From NCBI GenBank assembly GCA_001938485.1, contig MQRK01241883.1:33187-97186 (forward strand): 64,000 bases of DNA, in the 5' to 3' direction. Shown piece after piece: positions 23,801-38,200 of the stretch. The notes beneath the pieces are model-generated. The model had not been told where the DNA came from. It searched no databases and saw nothing but the letters and a program-made list of their open reading frames with translations. Made by a program: the position numbers and the translations under genes. How positions within the stretch are numbered: position 1 is the first letter of the stretch; every line of letters begins with the position of its first letter. This stretch comes from Girardia tigrina (lineage: Eukaryota; Platyhelminthes; Tricladida; Dugesiidae).

Positions 23801-25547
23801 AAGTAAAAATAAAATATTATTTCGAGTTTTATATGTAAATACACCAAAATTTAAATCCAAATATTTAAATATACATTTAACATAAAATAGTAAACGAAAA
23901 AACATTTTTTGAGAAAAGATTAACCATTAACATTTATTCTAAAGTCTCCTCCAAAAGACGAAATCTTGACAAGTTTCTCAACATCTTCCTGTAAAACACG
24001 GAACTATTTTCGGTAGTTATCATATAAAATCCTCTGTTTATTTCTTCAAAAAGGTCTTGCTGAGAATTACAATGTGATCATACAGCGTAATTTTTTAATT
24101 TGGAAAACAAATTTCAATGTCAATTGAAAATGGCGAGTAAGGTGGTAAAAATGAAATATTTTTACGCTCTCTTTGGGGTAACTCTGTAACACCTCAATAA
24201 TGGTGATTCCTCCAATGGTCAATTGTGGAAATGGGATTATGTATTCCAGGAGATCTAACCTTTGTGTTTAGTTCAAATAAAAATCCTTCAAAATGCATAT
24301 AAGTAACGCTGTTAATATTATTTTAATAAAAAATCATTCCATTTTTATTAGCTACAGTTATAATTGAAAATTTTTTATTTCATGTTCCGTTTACCTCAAC
24401 GTATACAGAATAACCATGTAATGCTCTACCTCTCTTGGTTTTCATACTAATATTGAACCCTACTTCATCAATAAAAATAAAATTTGTAGGATCATTTTCA
24501 TAAAAAAGTTCATTAAGTTTTGTTTCATAATCAAATCTTTTTAGTTTTTTTGATTCAGTGTATTCCTTTGAATTGATGTTGTTAGGAATTAAAAAATGTT
24601 AGGAAAATTTTTGAAAGAAGGTTATATTAAATATGTATAAATTTAAATTTTTATATTATTAAATATGTAACGTTTGAAAAAAATAAAATTACTAAAATTA
24701 AGAAGATCAATTAAATTGCTAATTAAAATTTTTTTGAGAGTTTTAATATAATATAAAACGTAAAAAAAGTATAAAATTTTTATGTGAAACGATTTTTAAA
24801 AAGTAATAAAATTAAATGAAACAATTAAATATTTTAGTGTTATCGTAATTTAAAATTGATTTATAGAAGTAATGAAAAAATCAAATATGAATATTTATAA
24901 GTATTTTTATCTATATCGGTTTAAGATTAATAAAACAAATAGTTTCTCAAAAAAATAATAAATTTTTTTAAATATTAGATTTAAACATTTTTTGTGGTAT
25001 AATAAAAGTTTTAATGTCTGCTACTAATAATTCCGACGATGTTCCAAGAATCACTAATAGATGTAATATTAACAATTTTTAAGGAAAAATGAAACGTTTT
25101 TAAAACTTGAAATATACTACTTCATGAAATCACCATTTTTTTAAGGGTTAAAAAAGATTTTCGTTTATCAAAAAAATAAATATTCTCTTCTTTCTTCAAT
25201 AAAAGATGATCTTCGTTTTCCTCTTCGCATTAAATAGAAATCCTGGAATGATAAACGAACCTTTTAATAAAAGAATATATTGTTTGTAACGGTAACTCTG
25301 TTATCTCCGCAATTAACTTTGATGTTTCATATAAATTATACAGGTTAATTATTGGTTCTCTTGTCACTATTGAAATCATCTTATACCTATTTTCTGCTAT
25401 TTTATGGATATTAAAAATTTATTAAATTGATTGAATATTTTATGAATTTCATTGAAAAACATTTAATTAATATATTTTAAAATTCATATAATATGACATC
25501 GGTCGAATAAATTATTAAATCAGTCGAAAAACCCTATAATAATAATA

Positions 25548-25611
<64 letters not shown>

Positions 25612-28600
25612 TAATAATAGTAATAATAGTAATAATAATAATAATTACTATTATAATAATAAATATTTATATTTTCTCAACAACGAAGCCAGTGGAAATG
25701 AATTCCAGCCTTTGTCAATCAGATTAGACAAGTCTGACGATCTCGGAATTTATTTGGTCGACACAAAAGATTTTCTCACGACAAAATCTGTAATTTGCGG
25801 TTTTCACGATAAATCTAAATTAAAAACGAAGTTTAAAATAGGTGATGAAATAATTAGTGTAATTTAGTTTGATAAAAAAATATGATTATAAAGTAATCAT
25901 TGTAGATAAATGAAGAAAGCGTCATAAACAATACCAGTTTGGAAATAGGAAAATTGTTAAAGAAAATCCATTTTTACGCGGACAGCTTCACGGTGACAGT
26001 GTTGAGAAACACCAAACCTTATTTGTTGACCAAGTCAATCATTACGATCCCGGAAACGGTAATTCTTTAGAATATTACTTATTTTTTAATAAAATACTTT
26101 CTATCGGCGTTGTCCAATAATAAAATTTATTGCATTTAAATGCAATTAATCCTCAAATAACAATAAATATCATAATAATATAACACATTTTTAAAAAAAA
26201 GTTTAAAAAAACCCTTCCTTCTATTGGGTGTACTAAAATTTTAAATCTAAATTCCATATTGTATAATTTAGTTTTAAAATTAATTTTTAAATAATGACTG
26301 ATTCATTCAATTAAACATTTTTTTTATTTATCGATTTTTATCGATTGGAGAAAGAATTGAGATATAATTTGTTTTGTTGATCTTTGTTAGGTCGAGTGAT
26401 GACAGATTATCTGGAAAGGACAATCAATAGATACGTTATAGCAATATACAACTACCCTGAAAATTTCAGCTTCATAACATTATGGGATGTGGGTTAAAAT
26501 TTCAAAATGAGACTGGACACGGGAGAAGATTGTACGAAAGCAAGCATAAAGAAAGAAGGAAATAAAATAAATATTTTAAAAATAAATAACCTTTAAAATG
26601 GTATAACAAATCACAAAACGGATTTTTAAAACATGTATATATATTTGCTCAGTTTTTTTTAAATAACATGCTAAGTTTTTTTATTAAAATGCTAAGTTAA
26701 TTAAAAAGATGCTAAGTTATTTATTAAAATGCTAAGTTTTTAATAACAATGCGAAGTTATTTAATAGAATACTATGTAATTAATATTAAATGATGAAATT
26801 AAAATTGTCGAGGAGATGAGATGGTCAACTTTTGATGACTTTAAAGTAAAGGCTTTTACTGTTTGGTTTGTAATTCTTCCACGAAACAATGAAAATTGGC
26901 ATGCTGGTTCATGTAGTTGTCCATACTTTCTGAAATATTTTGTTTGTAAGCATCTTTTAGGACTTGCTATACGCTTGAAGCTCACATCTGTGCCTCCCGC
27001 AGCAAATTACGTGCCCATTGAGGAAAAAAGAAGGCGTGGAAGGCCAAAGAAAACTTCCAGAGCACTGCTCATTGAAATAAATCGGTTTTAATAAAGAATT
27101 ATATTTTCATTGTGTTTTGAATTTTTGTGACTTTATGAATAGAACCTGAGCTTTTATCATTTCGGCTTTGGGAATTCAAATTATTTGTTTATTCAATTCT
27201 TTTTTATCTGACTCTCGAAACACAAAAATAATTTTCATTTAAAAGATGAAGTTTGGAATCCCAACAGCATTATTAAAAAAACTTACCATTCTATTAAAAT
27301 ACTTAGCGAAAAAATACAAGCCTTTTTAAAATAGTAATAAGTATTTAAGAGTAAGCTATCATATATAATACACAATACACACCTACAATGAATATATACA
27401 AAATACAATACATACCTTATGCAATTAGTTGCAGTTACAATCCATTTCAGTTAAATACAAAAAACTATAATTTCAGAATATTTTTATCATTCCAATATTT
27501 ATTCCTGCTTTATATTTAATAGGTATAAAACTTATGAAATCTGTTTAGTTGTTTTTAAAATATTAGTAAGAATTCGATAGATATATTGTTAGGAATTGAA
27601 AGACAAAGAAAAATTTTGAAATGAATAAATAAGTAAATAAGAAATTAATTACCAAAATAATAGTTAGCAAAGGAAATAGATAAATTAGATTAAACTTACT
27701 AAATAATAAATTAGAAGTACCGGTTCGGCATAAATAAAACTAAAATAATAATTCCTCAAATAATATGAAAAATTAATGAAATCATAAACATTATGATATT
27801 ATAAACAAATAAACGCCATTAAAAAATATATTTCGTGATAATAATATATAATTTCGGTTTGACCGTCATCATCAGATCACTGATTATGTTCTTTTTTATT
27901 GCTTTTATATAAGAAATGAATGATTATGTAATCACTTACGTAAGTCTAATCGAAAACTCTTAACAAATTAGTTGAAAATGCTGTTTGAACATTGATTTTC
28001 GGATCACATGATCTTATCAACAATGCGTCACATGAAACTCTCTCCCAATTTTCAATTTTATTTGTAATTATGATTTTAGTTAGATAAAACGTTGTTATTA
28101 TTTTTAATATAACGAAATTATGTAATTGATTTAATTATAAAAAAGATTGTTGTTTTAATAACTATTATGAACTGTGTGTTTTTTAAAAATGTGTATTGAT
28201 TTTAAAAATTAATAATTTTCGTGAAATATAATTTTGGCGAATGGAGTCGGGTTTTATTTCCGGTGGTGTGCATACGGATTCTAACAAACATTGATATGTT
28301 TTTCAATATTTTATGAACCTTAATCTTCTATTTGGATCTTTTTAGACAGAAAATGATTTTGAAATCGAAATATTTTTCTCGATCTTTCCTAGAAATCTCA
28401 AATTTTATGACATAGTATAATTATGTAAGTATCAGATTCGAAGATTAAGAAAAACAATAGTTGAGTCTTTACGTATTGAGTGAAAAAGTTGCACAACTTA
28501 TGTTCTGGTCTAAAAAGACTCATTACTATTTGTATTAGTACAATATAATTTCAAAGAATATACAGTGCGGTTCATAAGTAAGTTCGCACCCTAACAATTT

Positions 28601-31600
28601 CAATATATCTCAATAAAACGATGAAAAAGTCTTTATTATTTTAATTGCATTGTTTAAAATGATTAAAATTGANNNNNNNNNNNNNNNNNNNNNNNNNNNN
28701 NNNNNNNNNNNNNNNNNNNNNNNNNNNNNNNNNNNNNNNNNNNNNNNNNNNNNNNNNNNNNNNNNNNNNNNNNNNNNNNNNNNNNNNNNNNNNNNNNNNN
28801 NNNNNNNNNNNNNNNNNNNNNNNNNNNNNNNNNNNNNNNNNNNNNNNNNNNNNNNNNNNNNNNNNNNNNNNNNNNNNNNNNNNNNNNNNNNNNNNNNNNN
28901 NNNNNNNNNNNNNNNNNNNNNNNNNNNNNNNNNNNNNNNNNNNNNNNNNNNNNNNNNNNNNNNNNNNNNNNNNNNNNNNNNNNNNNNNNNNNNNNNNNNN
29001 NNNNNNNNNNNNNNNNNNNNNNNNNNNNNNNNNNNNNNNNNNNNNNNNNNNNNNNNNNNNNNNNNNNNNNNNNNNNNNNNNNNNNNNNNNNNNNNNNNNN
29101 NNNNNNNNNNNNNNNNNNNNNNNNNNNNNNNNNNNNNNNNNNNNNNNNNNNNNNNNNNNNNNNNNNNNNNNNNNNNNNNNNNNNNNNNNNNNNNNNNNNN
29201 NNNNNNNNNNNNNNNNNNNNNNNNNNNNNNNNNNNNNNNNNNNNNNNNNNNNNNNNNNNNNNNNNNNNNNNNNNNNNNNNNNNNNNNNNNNNNNNNNNNN
29301 NNNNNNNNNNNNNNNNNNNNNNNNNNNNNNAACTTACTTATGAACCGCACTGTAAATAGTCGAATTCCATGACGCAATTTTCTTTAAATTTATGTAATCT
29401 TAAAATTTGAGGAATTCCGGAAAATTCATAATTCTAAGTCGTCATTTCATAAAATTTCTATGTAATTCACATTTGGTTTGTTCAGTATTTGTTTGCAGCT
29501 TGTGATATTCTGATAAACACTAAAATTTTATTCTGCAATCATCTAGATCTACAATTATTTTATAGATCAATAGATCAATTATTCTTTAGATCTTGTGTGT
29601 GTTAATAAGATACATTCTAAAGTTATTTCTAGTATATTTTGTAACGCTAATTTATGGGAGTTTGTAAAGTAATCTCATAATAACGGTACGAGGATTAGGT
29701 GCGGAAAATATTCTAGCAATTGCAGATTTTTCTGAAAAAGACATTTGCACTGAAACATCAGATTATGTTGAAATAAAATGTATTTACTCAGATGATGAAT
29801 ATGACGAAGACACGAATGACTTTCCTAATTCATTAAAAGATCAACAAATAAAATTTCGACCAAGCTTCATAAAAAATTTGAAGATTATCAATAGTCCATT
29901 CCAAGATTTGCTTCAGTTGGTATAACGAACGAGTTGTCTGCGTTTCGTTTATTTTTTGCTGATCACATTCAAAAACAATTATGAAGCTCACAAATTCCGA
30001 TTGTCAATGGGTGTTTAGTGAATTACAATTACAAAATTTAATTCAAAATCGATTCTACTATCATAAATAACTAATTTAGTAAAGCAAAAATAGAATCAGC
30101 AACTGAAATTTAAAAATACTCAAGATAATCATAAATTTAATTTCGGATTTCGATTTTGAATTTCAAATGAATTATAATTTACGAATTAAAAAAAGAAACT
30201 GTGATAAAATTTATTAATTGCAAAAATTTAACAATAATTAATTAAAATCGACAAGAATTAAAAAAATAACTTTGTTTTAAAAATAAGATTTTTTAAAGTT
30301 TTTTTCTATTAATTGGAAATTGATGTAAGACTAAAAGCGTGGTGTTGCAATGATTATGAATTGTCGATCCGATTCTCTATATGTTAAAAATAAAACTTCT
30401 TATCGATTTATTTACATTTATACTTTCGAAATTGATATGTCAGTAAACTTTATTGGATTAAAAGTCACTTTAGGGATTTTCGGGCAAGATGACCGCCCGT
30501 TACGTTTTTGTCGAGAGCCATCTCGATCCGGTAAGCTTTTATATGACAACTATAGCTCTTGCCTCCATTCTCGACAGGACCAATCGATTGACGAGCGTAC
30601 GTACGAGCGTGTATAAAGAAATTTATCACTTAGTGATCAGATTGAATTAGAAGTTTAGATTGTTCTACTATTATAAGCTGATGTCTATAAATCAAATAAT
30701 GAAGCCTTGTAATTTTTTGGCATGATAAATAGGGAAGACCTAGTTTTCGTGCAATTATGTTTTTGCATCGGTTCCAAATAATTTCACGAGTAATTCGATT
30801 TGTTGATCGGAGTAGAACAATAAATAGAATAAAAATGGACAAAATGACCCAAATCAGAGAACTTGGGAACAGATGGGTGGACATATTGCGGTGCTGACAT
30901 AATCCTATTGAAAATGTTACAATAGACGAGCAATTGGTTTCGTTTCGAGATAAGTGCCTTTTTGGCAACACAGTAGAACTCGGATATCTCGAATTCGATG
31001 GGGAACGAAAAAAATTCGAGATATCCGAGTTTCGAGATAACCGAGGTTGTAATTATATTTATCGTTGACGAGAATCTTATGCGGTTTTAATTCAAAAATT
31101 ATCACTAGACATAATTGGAATCTTAATCCCCCAAAATAAAAAACCATAATTTACGTTTTAAAAAACTGTTGCTCATATTCAAAATAAAACACAAGGAGAC
31201 TTGATGGATCATAAGCATGGAATAATGTACAATACATGCAGTACAGTATATTACTGGCATAGCAGAAACAAAGATTAACAAAAGAAAATTGTTTTGAGAG
31301 TCTGATTTTTCTTTCCCATGACGGCCACTTCTTCAAGGTGAGTTAGCATTGCAATTTCGTCAGTTGAAACTCCATCATTGTGCTTCGCCCATATCTGAAG
31401 CAACAGTATTGACTCGAGAACTTGTTTTGTGGAAAGAAGAGGTGGTTCAATGGATTCCTCATCTTCAGTTTCAGATAAATGAGTCTCTTCATCCCCTTTA
31501 GTCAAAATAATTGTCATGATATCTTTATCTGTCATTTATAATATTACAATTTGTAATAAATAACGTATAAATATTTATAATTTAGTTAAAATTGATATTG

Positions 31601-32235
31601 ATATTTAGCATTTTGATATCTGGTTTGTACAAAATAAGAAAAACATCGTTCCTCATAAATTTATTTGTAAAATAGTTAATTGTTATATTAATAAATATTT
31701 TGTATTATGAACTATATTGTTGATCACGAACCCAACACAGACTATAACCACTATTTATAAAACAAATACATTTAAATTTAAAAAATTCGAGATATATGTA
31801 CAAATTTAACAGAATTTTACGTAAATTTGCTTCGAGATATCCGAGTTCCACTGTATATGTCCATTATACTGGTCAAATATGGAATCCAATTTTGACAGCA
31901 GCAACAGTTATATGTAGAACATCCAAATGAAAAATGGAAATTAACCAGGGAAAGCACCTAAAATTCACAGTGAACTAGTTTTAGTGAACCTTTTTAAAAG
32001 TTTAAAAGGAAGAACTGTAACAACAGATTATTTGTTCACATTATATGACCATGGTAGAATACTGTTCCAGAAAATTGGACAATGATCAAGACAATGAGGA
32101 AAAATAAATCATCTTTGTGTAATTCTAAATGAGTTACTTTATTTTTGATAGTGAAACAGTCTAGCTCTTTGCTACTTAATGCGTAATAGCGGTTCTTGGT
32201 GCTTTTAAAACAGGGGGTTTGACCATAGGTGTTAA

Positions 32236-32269
<34 letters not shown>

Positions 32270-35200
32270 TGTATATATGAAAACAAAGAATTTGTTTGTA
32301 TTTGGTCCACATAAAGGCTGGTGTTAGGCCAATTCAATTTATTATTGAATAGAAAGTATTCACAATTAAGATCACATATAAATGATAAAATCAAATCAAA
32401 ATATTAATGTCATGTAAATATTGTAGTTAATGGAATAACAGTTTTATGGTTAACTAAATGATAGATGGACTATAAGTGGCGACATTTAATTTTAGTGGAC
32501 TAAATGCCGCCACTTATAATCCATTAAGATATGCTTTATGTAACTTTGAATCCCTCACTTAACTACCCTATGTATGTGTGAGGAATATCTTGAATGTTTG
32601 ATGCCTTGTGTTTGAATGTTGTATGTTTATTTGGAATTGTGTTTCTCTTACCCAGGTAGTTTATTATTATTTTAATTCTTATATTCTGAAAATATTTAAT
32701 GTTTAAATTTATTTCAAATTTAAAATAATTGTAAAATTTTAAATAAATTAATTATTTTTATTTATAATTTTTAATAAATAAATCAAGTTAATATTTTTAA
32801 AATAATTAATAATTATTAATTAATTAATTATGATTATTTTATTAATTATGATTATAATCATTTTAATTTTTATCAAATAAGTTTTGAGTAAATATTTTAA
32901 CAAATTATTTATATCACCATTTGCTAAAAATAATAAGATTAAAGTCATTAATAAATTAGTTAGAATGCAATCATACGAATGCTTCGACAAAGATTGTCTT
33001 GAGGATAATCAATCTTGTTATTTTTATTAAAATATGAAAAGTCAAATTGATGTTCTTAATAGTATGTGTTGGGTTCTTGATCAAAATTATAACTCATTAA
33101 CACAAAATTTTATTTCTAACACAAATAACAACTATTCAAACAATTTTTCGTCGATGAACTATTATTTGTTTTCTTTATGACCAGATTTTTTATATAAAAA
33201 AATTATATCTGCAAATAATAAAAAAATCTTCTTTTTCTCAGTTTGAACAATGATAGATGTCTTGGTTATGAGATCAATATTGTATATGAATTTTTAAAAT
33301 GTAATCAATTACTGGGAAATGTTTTACCTTGTTTCAAAATTTGTATTCCTGATAAACTAATATCAATTTGTTTTAGCCGGTTGCTAACGACAGATCTAGA
33401 TCATCTTTCATTGAAGATAATGAGTTGAAAATGTCTTTGGAAAATGAAGAAAATGAGTATACATTCCATGTCACTTTGCAAAAGGTATTTATTAATTTTC
33501 CTTCATATTATTCAGTGTATTCATTTCATTATCAAGTTTAATGATTTTACTTCATCAAAATTTATCACTCAAAAATTTTCAGCTTGTTTAGAAACTTTGA
33601 AGGTTACAAAAATATTGTGGGAGGAATATTTTAAATTGTATGAATGCGTGAATGTATTGATGTTGTATGCTGATTTGAGTATGTTGAACCTCGAATGGTG
33701 ATTTTCCCACCCAGATAAAATTGGTATTTTTTAAAATATTTATAGTGATTTACTATTCGAATATAATTAAAATAATAATTATATGAGTTTATATTTTTTT
33801 AAATTAACAATTAAAATTAAGTTAATATTTTTTGAAAACAAAAAGTCATTTAATTATATTTAAATTAAATTCCTTTTTAACAATTTTATAAAATTGTTAT
33901 TATTTTGAGTTTTTATAAAGAAATGGTTAAAATTATTATTTTTAATTAATATTTTTAAAAATTAAATAGTTTAAAAAAATTTCAAATTTTTTTCGAATAA
34001 TCATGATTAAAAATAGAAATGTAACAACGAATAACAAATCTATAAAATTTATTTTTTACTAACAATACTTTTTCAATAGATATTATTTAAACAAATAATT
34101 ATCTATATTTTTTCATGTAAAATATTTCATTTAATAAATAAATTTAACATGTAACCCTCCCCCCAGATTCTTCGTCACAAGAATCTATATCTACTACCTA
34201 CTCGTTCAAATAATTCGGTTTTCGTCTTTCTCTTTTGGGCCTGTTGCTGATTCCCGATTCACTTTGCTTAACACTCGGAGTTGATTCGTTGTTATTTTCC
34301 GACATGTAATCCGAGTAAGAGTTTCGCGGCAGGTCTGGTTGTCTTGGTCGAATATCTGCTAAATGCCGTGGACCGCAAAAACCATCACAATTTATTAAGT
34401 ACTTTCTTTGATCCAATTTTCTAACGACAACACCTCTTGTCCATTGCTTTGTACATGACATATTATTTTCAGGCTTTACCCAGACTAACTGTTGCTCTAC
34501 GAAGTCTGTTGATTTGAGTATGTTGAACCTCGAATGGTGATTTTTTCACCAAGATGGAATTGGTATTTCTTAAAATATTTATAGTGATTTACTATTCGAA
34601 CATAATTAAAATAATAATTATACAAGTTTATATTTTATTAAATTAACAATTAAAATTAAGTTAATATTTTTTGAAAACAAAAAAGTATTATTTTACCTTA
34701 CATTATCTTTACCTTATTTTAAACCGGCTCCTTTTCAATTCTTTGGATTATCTCCAAACCGACTGGAATGTACTTGTAAATTGCTGAACTAGGTGTCTCC
34801 TTTCAGTCGAATGGTGTATTGTTTACCACCATAAGACTTCCCTGATGCTAATATTCGATTGAGACGCAATTCTCTTGATTGGCTTATGATTTCTCTCTAT
34901 TATTCCGTTAAAATTTGGTCGATTAATAGCGCAGTATAGGACATATACATTCCACTTTTCCATCAACTTGCTGAATTCGGCTGAATGAAATGTCGTATAA
35001 TTGTCAATAATCAACTCCTTTGGAGATCCACGCTCGCAGAACAAATTTGAAAACTCTGTAACAATCGACTTGACATCCTCAGCTTTGATTAGTTTCCATA
35101 CTTCAAATCAAGAGGGTTCACAATCAATGATACTTAAGAATTTTTGTTGATCAAATTTTGTGACATCCGCTGCAAGTCTTGTCCAGTTTTCATTGACAGT

Positions 35201-38200
35201 TAATTTTCCAGTTTCCCATTTTATTGGCGCCGGATCAATTGGCAACTTTGACACTTCGAGATCAAATCCTTTATATCCGTATTTGACACATTTATTTCCA
35301 ACTTATTGCACAGATATCGCATTCTCTTTGCACCTAAATGACATCTGTCATGAAGTTTCTGTAGTTTGAATAGGTTATCTGTTACAGACAAAAGGCAACT
35401 GCTTCGTTTTAATTGTTTGGGTATTCTTGTCAGTTCATCAGCCTTGTTGTCTTCACTATTAACAAACTCAATTTTCAAAGTTATTTCGTATTCCTGGCAC
35501 AACTCCTTAATCATTGACAATAGGTGCTTTATCAAAAGCTCGGATGAGGCTTTAGTGTGTAATTTATTTTGCTCTGATAGTGCCTCAGTTATCCAAGAAA
35601 CAACTGATTTGTTATCTGATTTTACTACAACATTCGTTAGTCCCCATTTAATACACAGATTTAGACCTTTTACAACTGCTTCTAGTTCTGCTACGTTTAT
35701 GTGCCTAGAATCGTCAGTTTTCCTTACCCACGATGCGTCTTCTATAATATTTCCTTTAACTTCCAATGCTGCCCCAATGGATATCGAACTGGTATAACAC
35801 CATATGATGCCGTCTTTACAATCATCAATACTCCATATTCCTCTGCAAGAATCTTCCTCCTTAACTTTTTTTCAAAATAAATTTGATTTTCTCGAATAAT
35901 TCGACATCTTTTTTCTCATCCAATTTTCCTTCACTAAGCATTTTCATGTAGGAGCATGATGGACGCAGCCAACCAGCAACAGGACGGATTCCTACTAATT
36001 GGCCACACAGAGAATATAACTCGCGACGCGATATTGATTCGACAACTATCTCGTCCTTGAAATGATTATCTCTCATCCATCTCACCGAATTCTTATCTTT
36101 AAAAACTTTAACTCCCAACACGCGCACCTCTTTATCCATTGAGAGATTTTCTGGTTTTTTGCATTTAAGACTAAATTTCTGGAACAGTAATCTAATTTCG
36201 TCAACTGTGATTGTAGATTCGTCAACGTAAATATCATCAATGTACGAGTCGGTGTTTTCACGTGCTCTAGGATCAGAATTTAAAATCCACTTGACAATTT
36301 CAGTCATAATGGTCGGAGCGATATTTAAACCAAAGCCAATGCTGGTTAAAGCGTACTTTTTCCATTAATGATACATGATTGATAACACCACATTTCCTTG
36401 TGAACGCGAATCTGAATATACGCCTCTGATAAATCAAGCATGGAAAATCTTGATCCTTTTCGCCGCCAGGTACGAAGTTTTCCAAACATATATCTGCTGA
36501 TCCACTGTACACGTCTACATAATTGTTTAATTTCCTAAAATCAAAGATCGGTATTATCTTGGATTTGTTAACTTGCAATATTCCAAATATTGGTATAGAT
36601 CCTGTCGATTTACTCATTTCCTTCTCGTCATAATCGATTAAATAACCATTCTTCTTCCACTCCTCAAGGATTTTCATTGCGGCTATGTCTTTCGATTTGT
36701 CATCCTTAAAGGTCGAATGTCGAATTGGTAGATAACTCGGCGCTTCCTCTTTCCACTTCCATTTAATCGTCCAATTATCCTTAAATTCAATCTCATAATT
36801 GTGTTTGTCAGGCTAACACTTGGCAGAACACCCGTGACACAACTCATATTGTCACCAGCCTTCTTTAGTTCTTCTCCTACAGACACACCAAATTCGATAA
36901 CACCCTTATTAATTTTCACGCCCCCAAGTTCACTTATAACATCCATACCAATTAAAATTCCCAAATCATATGATAAGTATTTCATGACAGAACATTCTAC
37001 TTTCATAGTTCTATTGTCTATAGTCAATTCCACATCACTAATCCCCACACATATATCATCGCCATTAGCCAAAACAATTCTTTGCCCATTTGACCGTAAT
37101 GAGTTTCCCTTGATCAACCTTTTCAAAACAACAGTTTTTGAGCAACCTTTAATCTATCAACGCTGTAACTGACTTGTTGTTAACAATGACACTCATGGTT
37201 GGCAGCGCCGGAAATGTCAGAGGGAGAGAGCCGGCGCCTACAAACTCCCCTGTCCGTTTCCCGACTTGCAATAGTCCAACTTGCTTACATTTATAGCAAA
37301 TTATTTGTGCATTAGATTGCCACTGAGAATTTTCATAACGGTTTACCCTTGTTTGTACCAGATTTCCGTCATGTGGCATACAGGGTTTTATAAAGGAACT
37401 CCTTCTACAGCCGCTGACCTCATCTCGTTCTTTAGAAACGATCTTTCAATCACCAAAGTTTTGTACCACTGACATTGAACTTTGTGTGACGCATTTTTAA
37501 ATTCCTAAATACCTGCGACTATATTCAGCCATTTTGGTTAAATCTTGATCGCCGGCCTGCTCTAAATTCAATTATAACTCGAACGGCAATCCAGCCGTAA
37601 AGACCGCCTTGGTCAGATCGTCGATTTTTGATGCCAACATATTTACTTGAGAAACTTAGTCATCAATAGTTTGTCCTTCGTAATATTTCAAATTAATCAG
37701 TTGGCTGTACGCAGATCGTCTGGTTAATCCGAATGAATTGTCCAAGATTTGCAGTACTTCTTCACAGTTGCTCTGTTTCTTTTCATCCAATTCCATGTAT
37801 ATATTAAACGGAACATCAGTCAACAAAAACGTAAAATATGGGGCCGGATCCAAAATCCCCTGGATTTTCATAATCATCTTGAACTTTTTCTTCCAAATTT
37901 CCAAACTGCCGTTTCCATTAAATTTCTCTAAATGATCGAGTATAATTTTTAAATCGCTTATCATTGCCCGGCTAGCTTGTAACAACAAATAACAAATCTA
38001 TAAAATTTATTTTTCACTAACAAATACTTTTAAATAGATATTATTTAAACAAATAACTATCTATATTTTTTCATGTTAAATATTTAATTTAATAAATAAA
38101 TTTAACATGTAACAAGAAATTAAAAAACCAATTAGAGCGATGTGAAACGGTGAACGATCTTCTCAGAGTTGTAATTACTCTCTGTGTGATAATAATTTAC

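Larger units (their letters stand above)
30971..31853 (-). mobile_element. Tigger/pogo-like element inserted into piggyBac
   Basis: The inverted ends are CAGTAGAACTCGGATATCTC and, on the opposite strand at the right, CAGTGGAACTCGGATATCTC. The right flank is TA and the left flank CA (one base changed). Only 883 bp long, it is an internally deleted copy. It also carries a copy of the TTGGGTTC-family repeat near 31620-31732. Confidence 0.85.
30801..32070 (+). mobile_element. piggyBac-type transposase relic, split by a Tigger-like insertion
   Basis: The left part (30811-30970) encodes INRIKMDKMTQIRELGNRW, an in-frame stop, and VTIDEQLVSFRDKCLF, the piggyBac core (vtvDEqLv.FRGRc.F). The right part (31856-32070) encodes CPLYWSNMESNFDSSNSYM then RTVTTDYLFTLYDHGRIL, matching the VT.DNFFTS..L segment further along the same protein. 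The order and strand fit one gene interrupted at 30970. Stops are present on both sides. No TTAA ends were found. Confidence 0.75.

Noticed and set aside
28610-29377. Long open frames on both strands.
   Set aside because: They consist almost entirely of N and say nothing about coding content.
30350-30616. 88-codon plus-strand frame (DMSVNFIGLKVTLGIFGQ).
   Set aside because: No recognisable domain, no splice context, and low complexity at its start.
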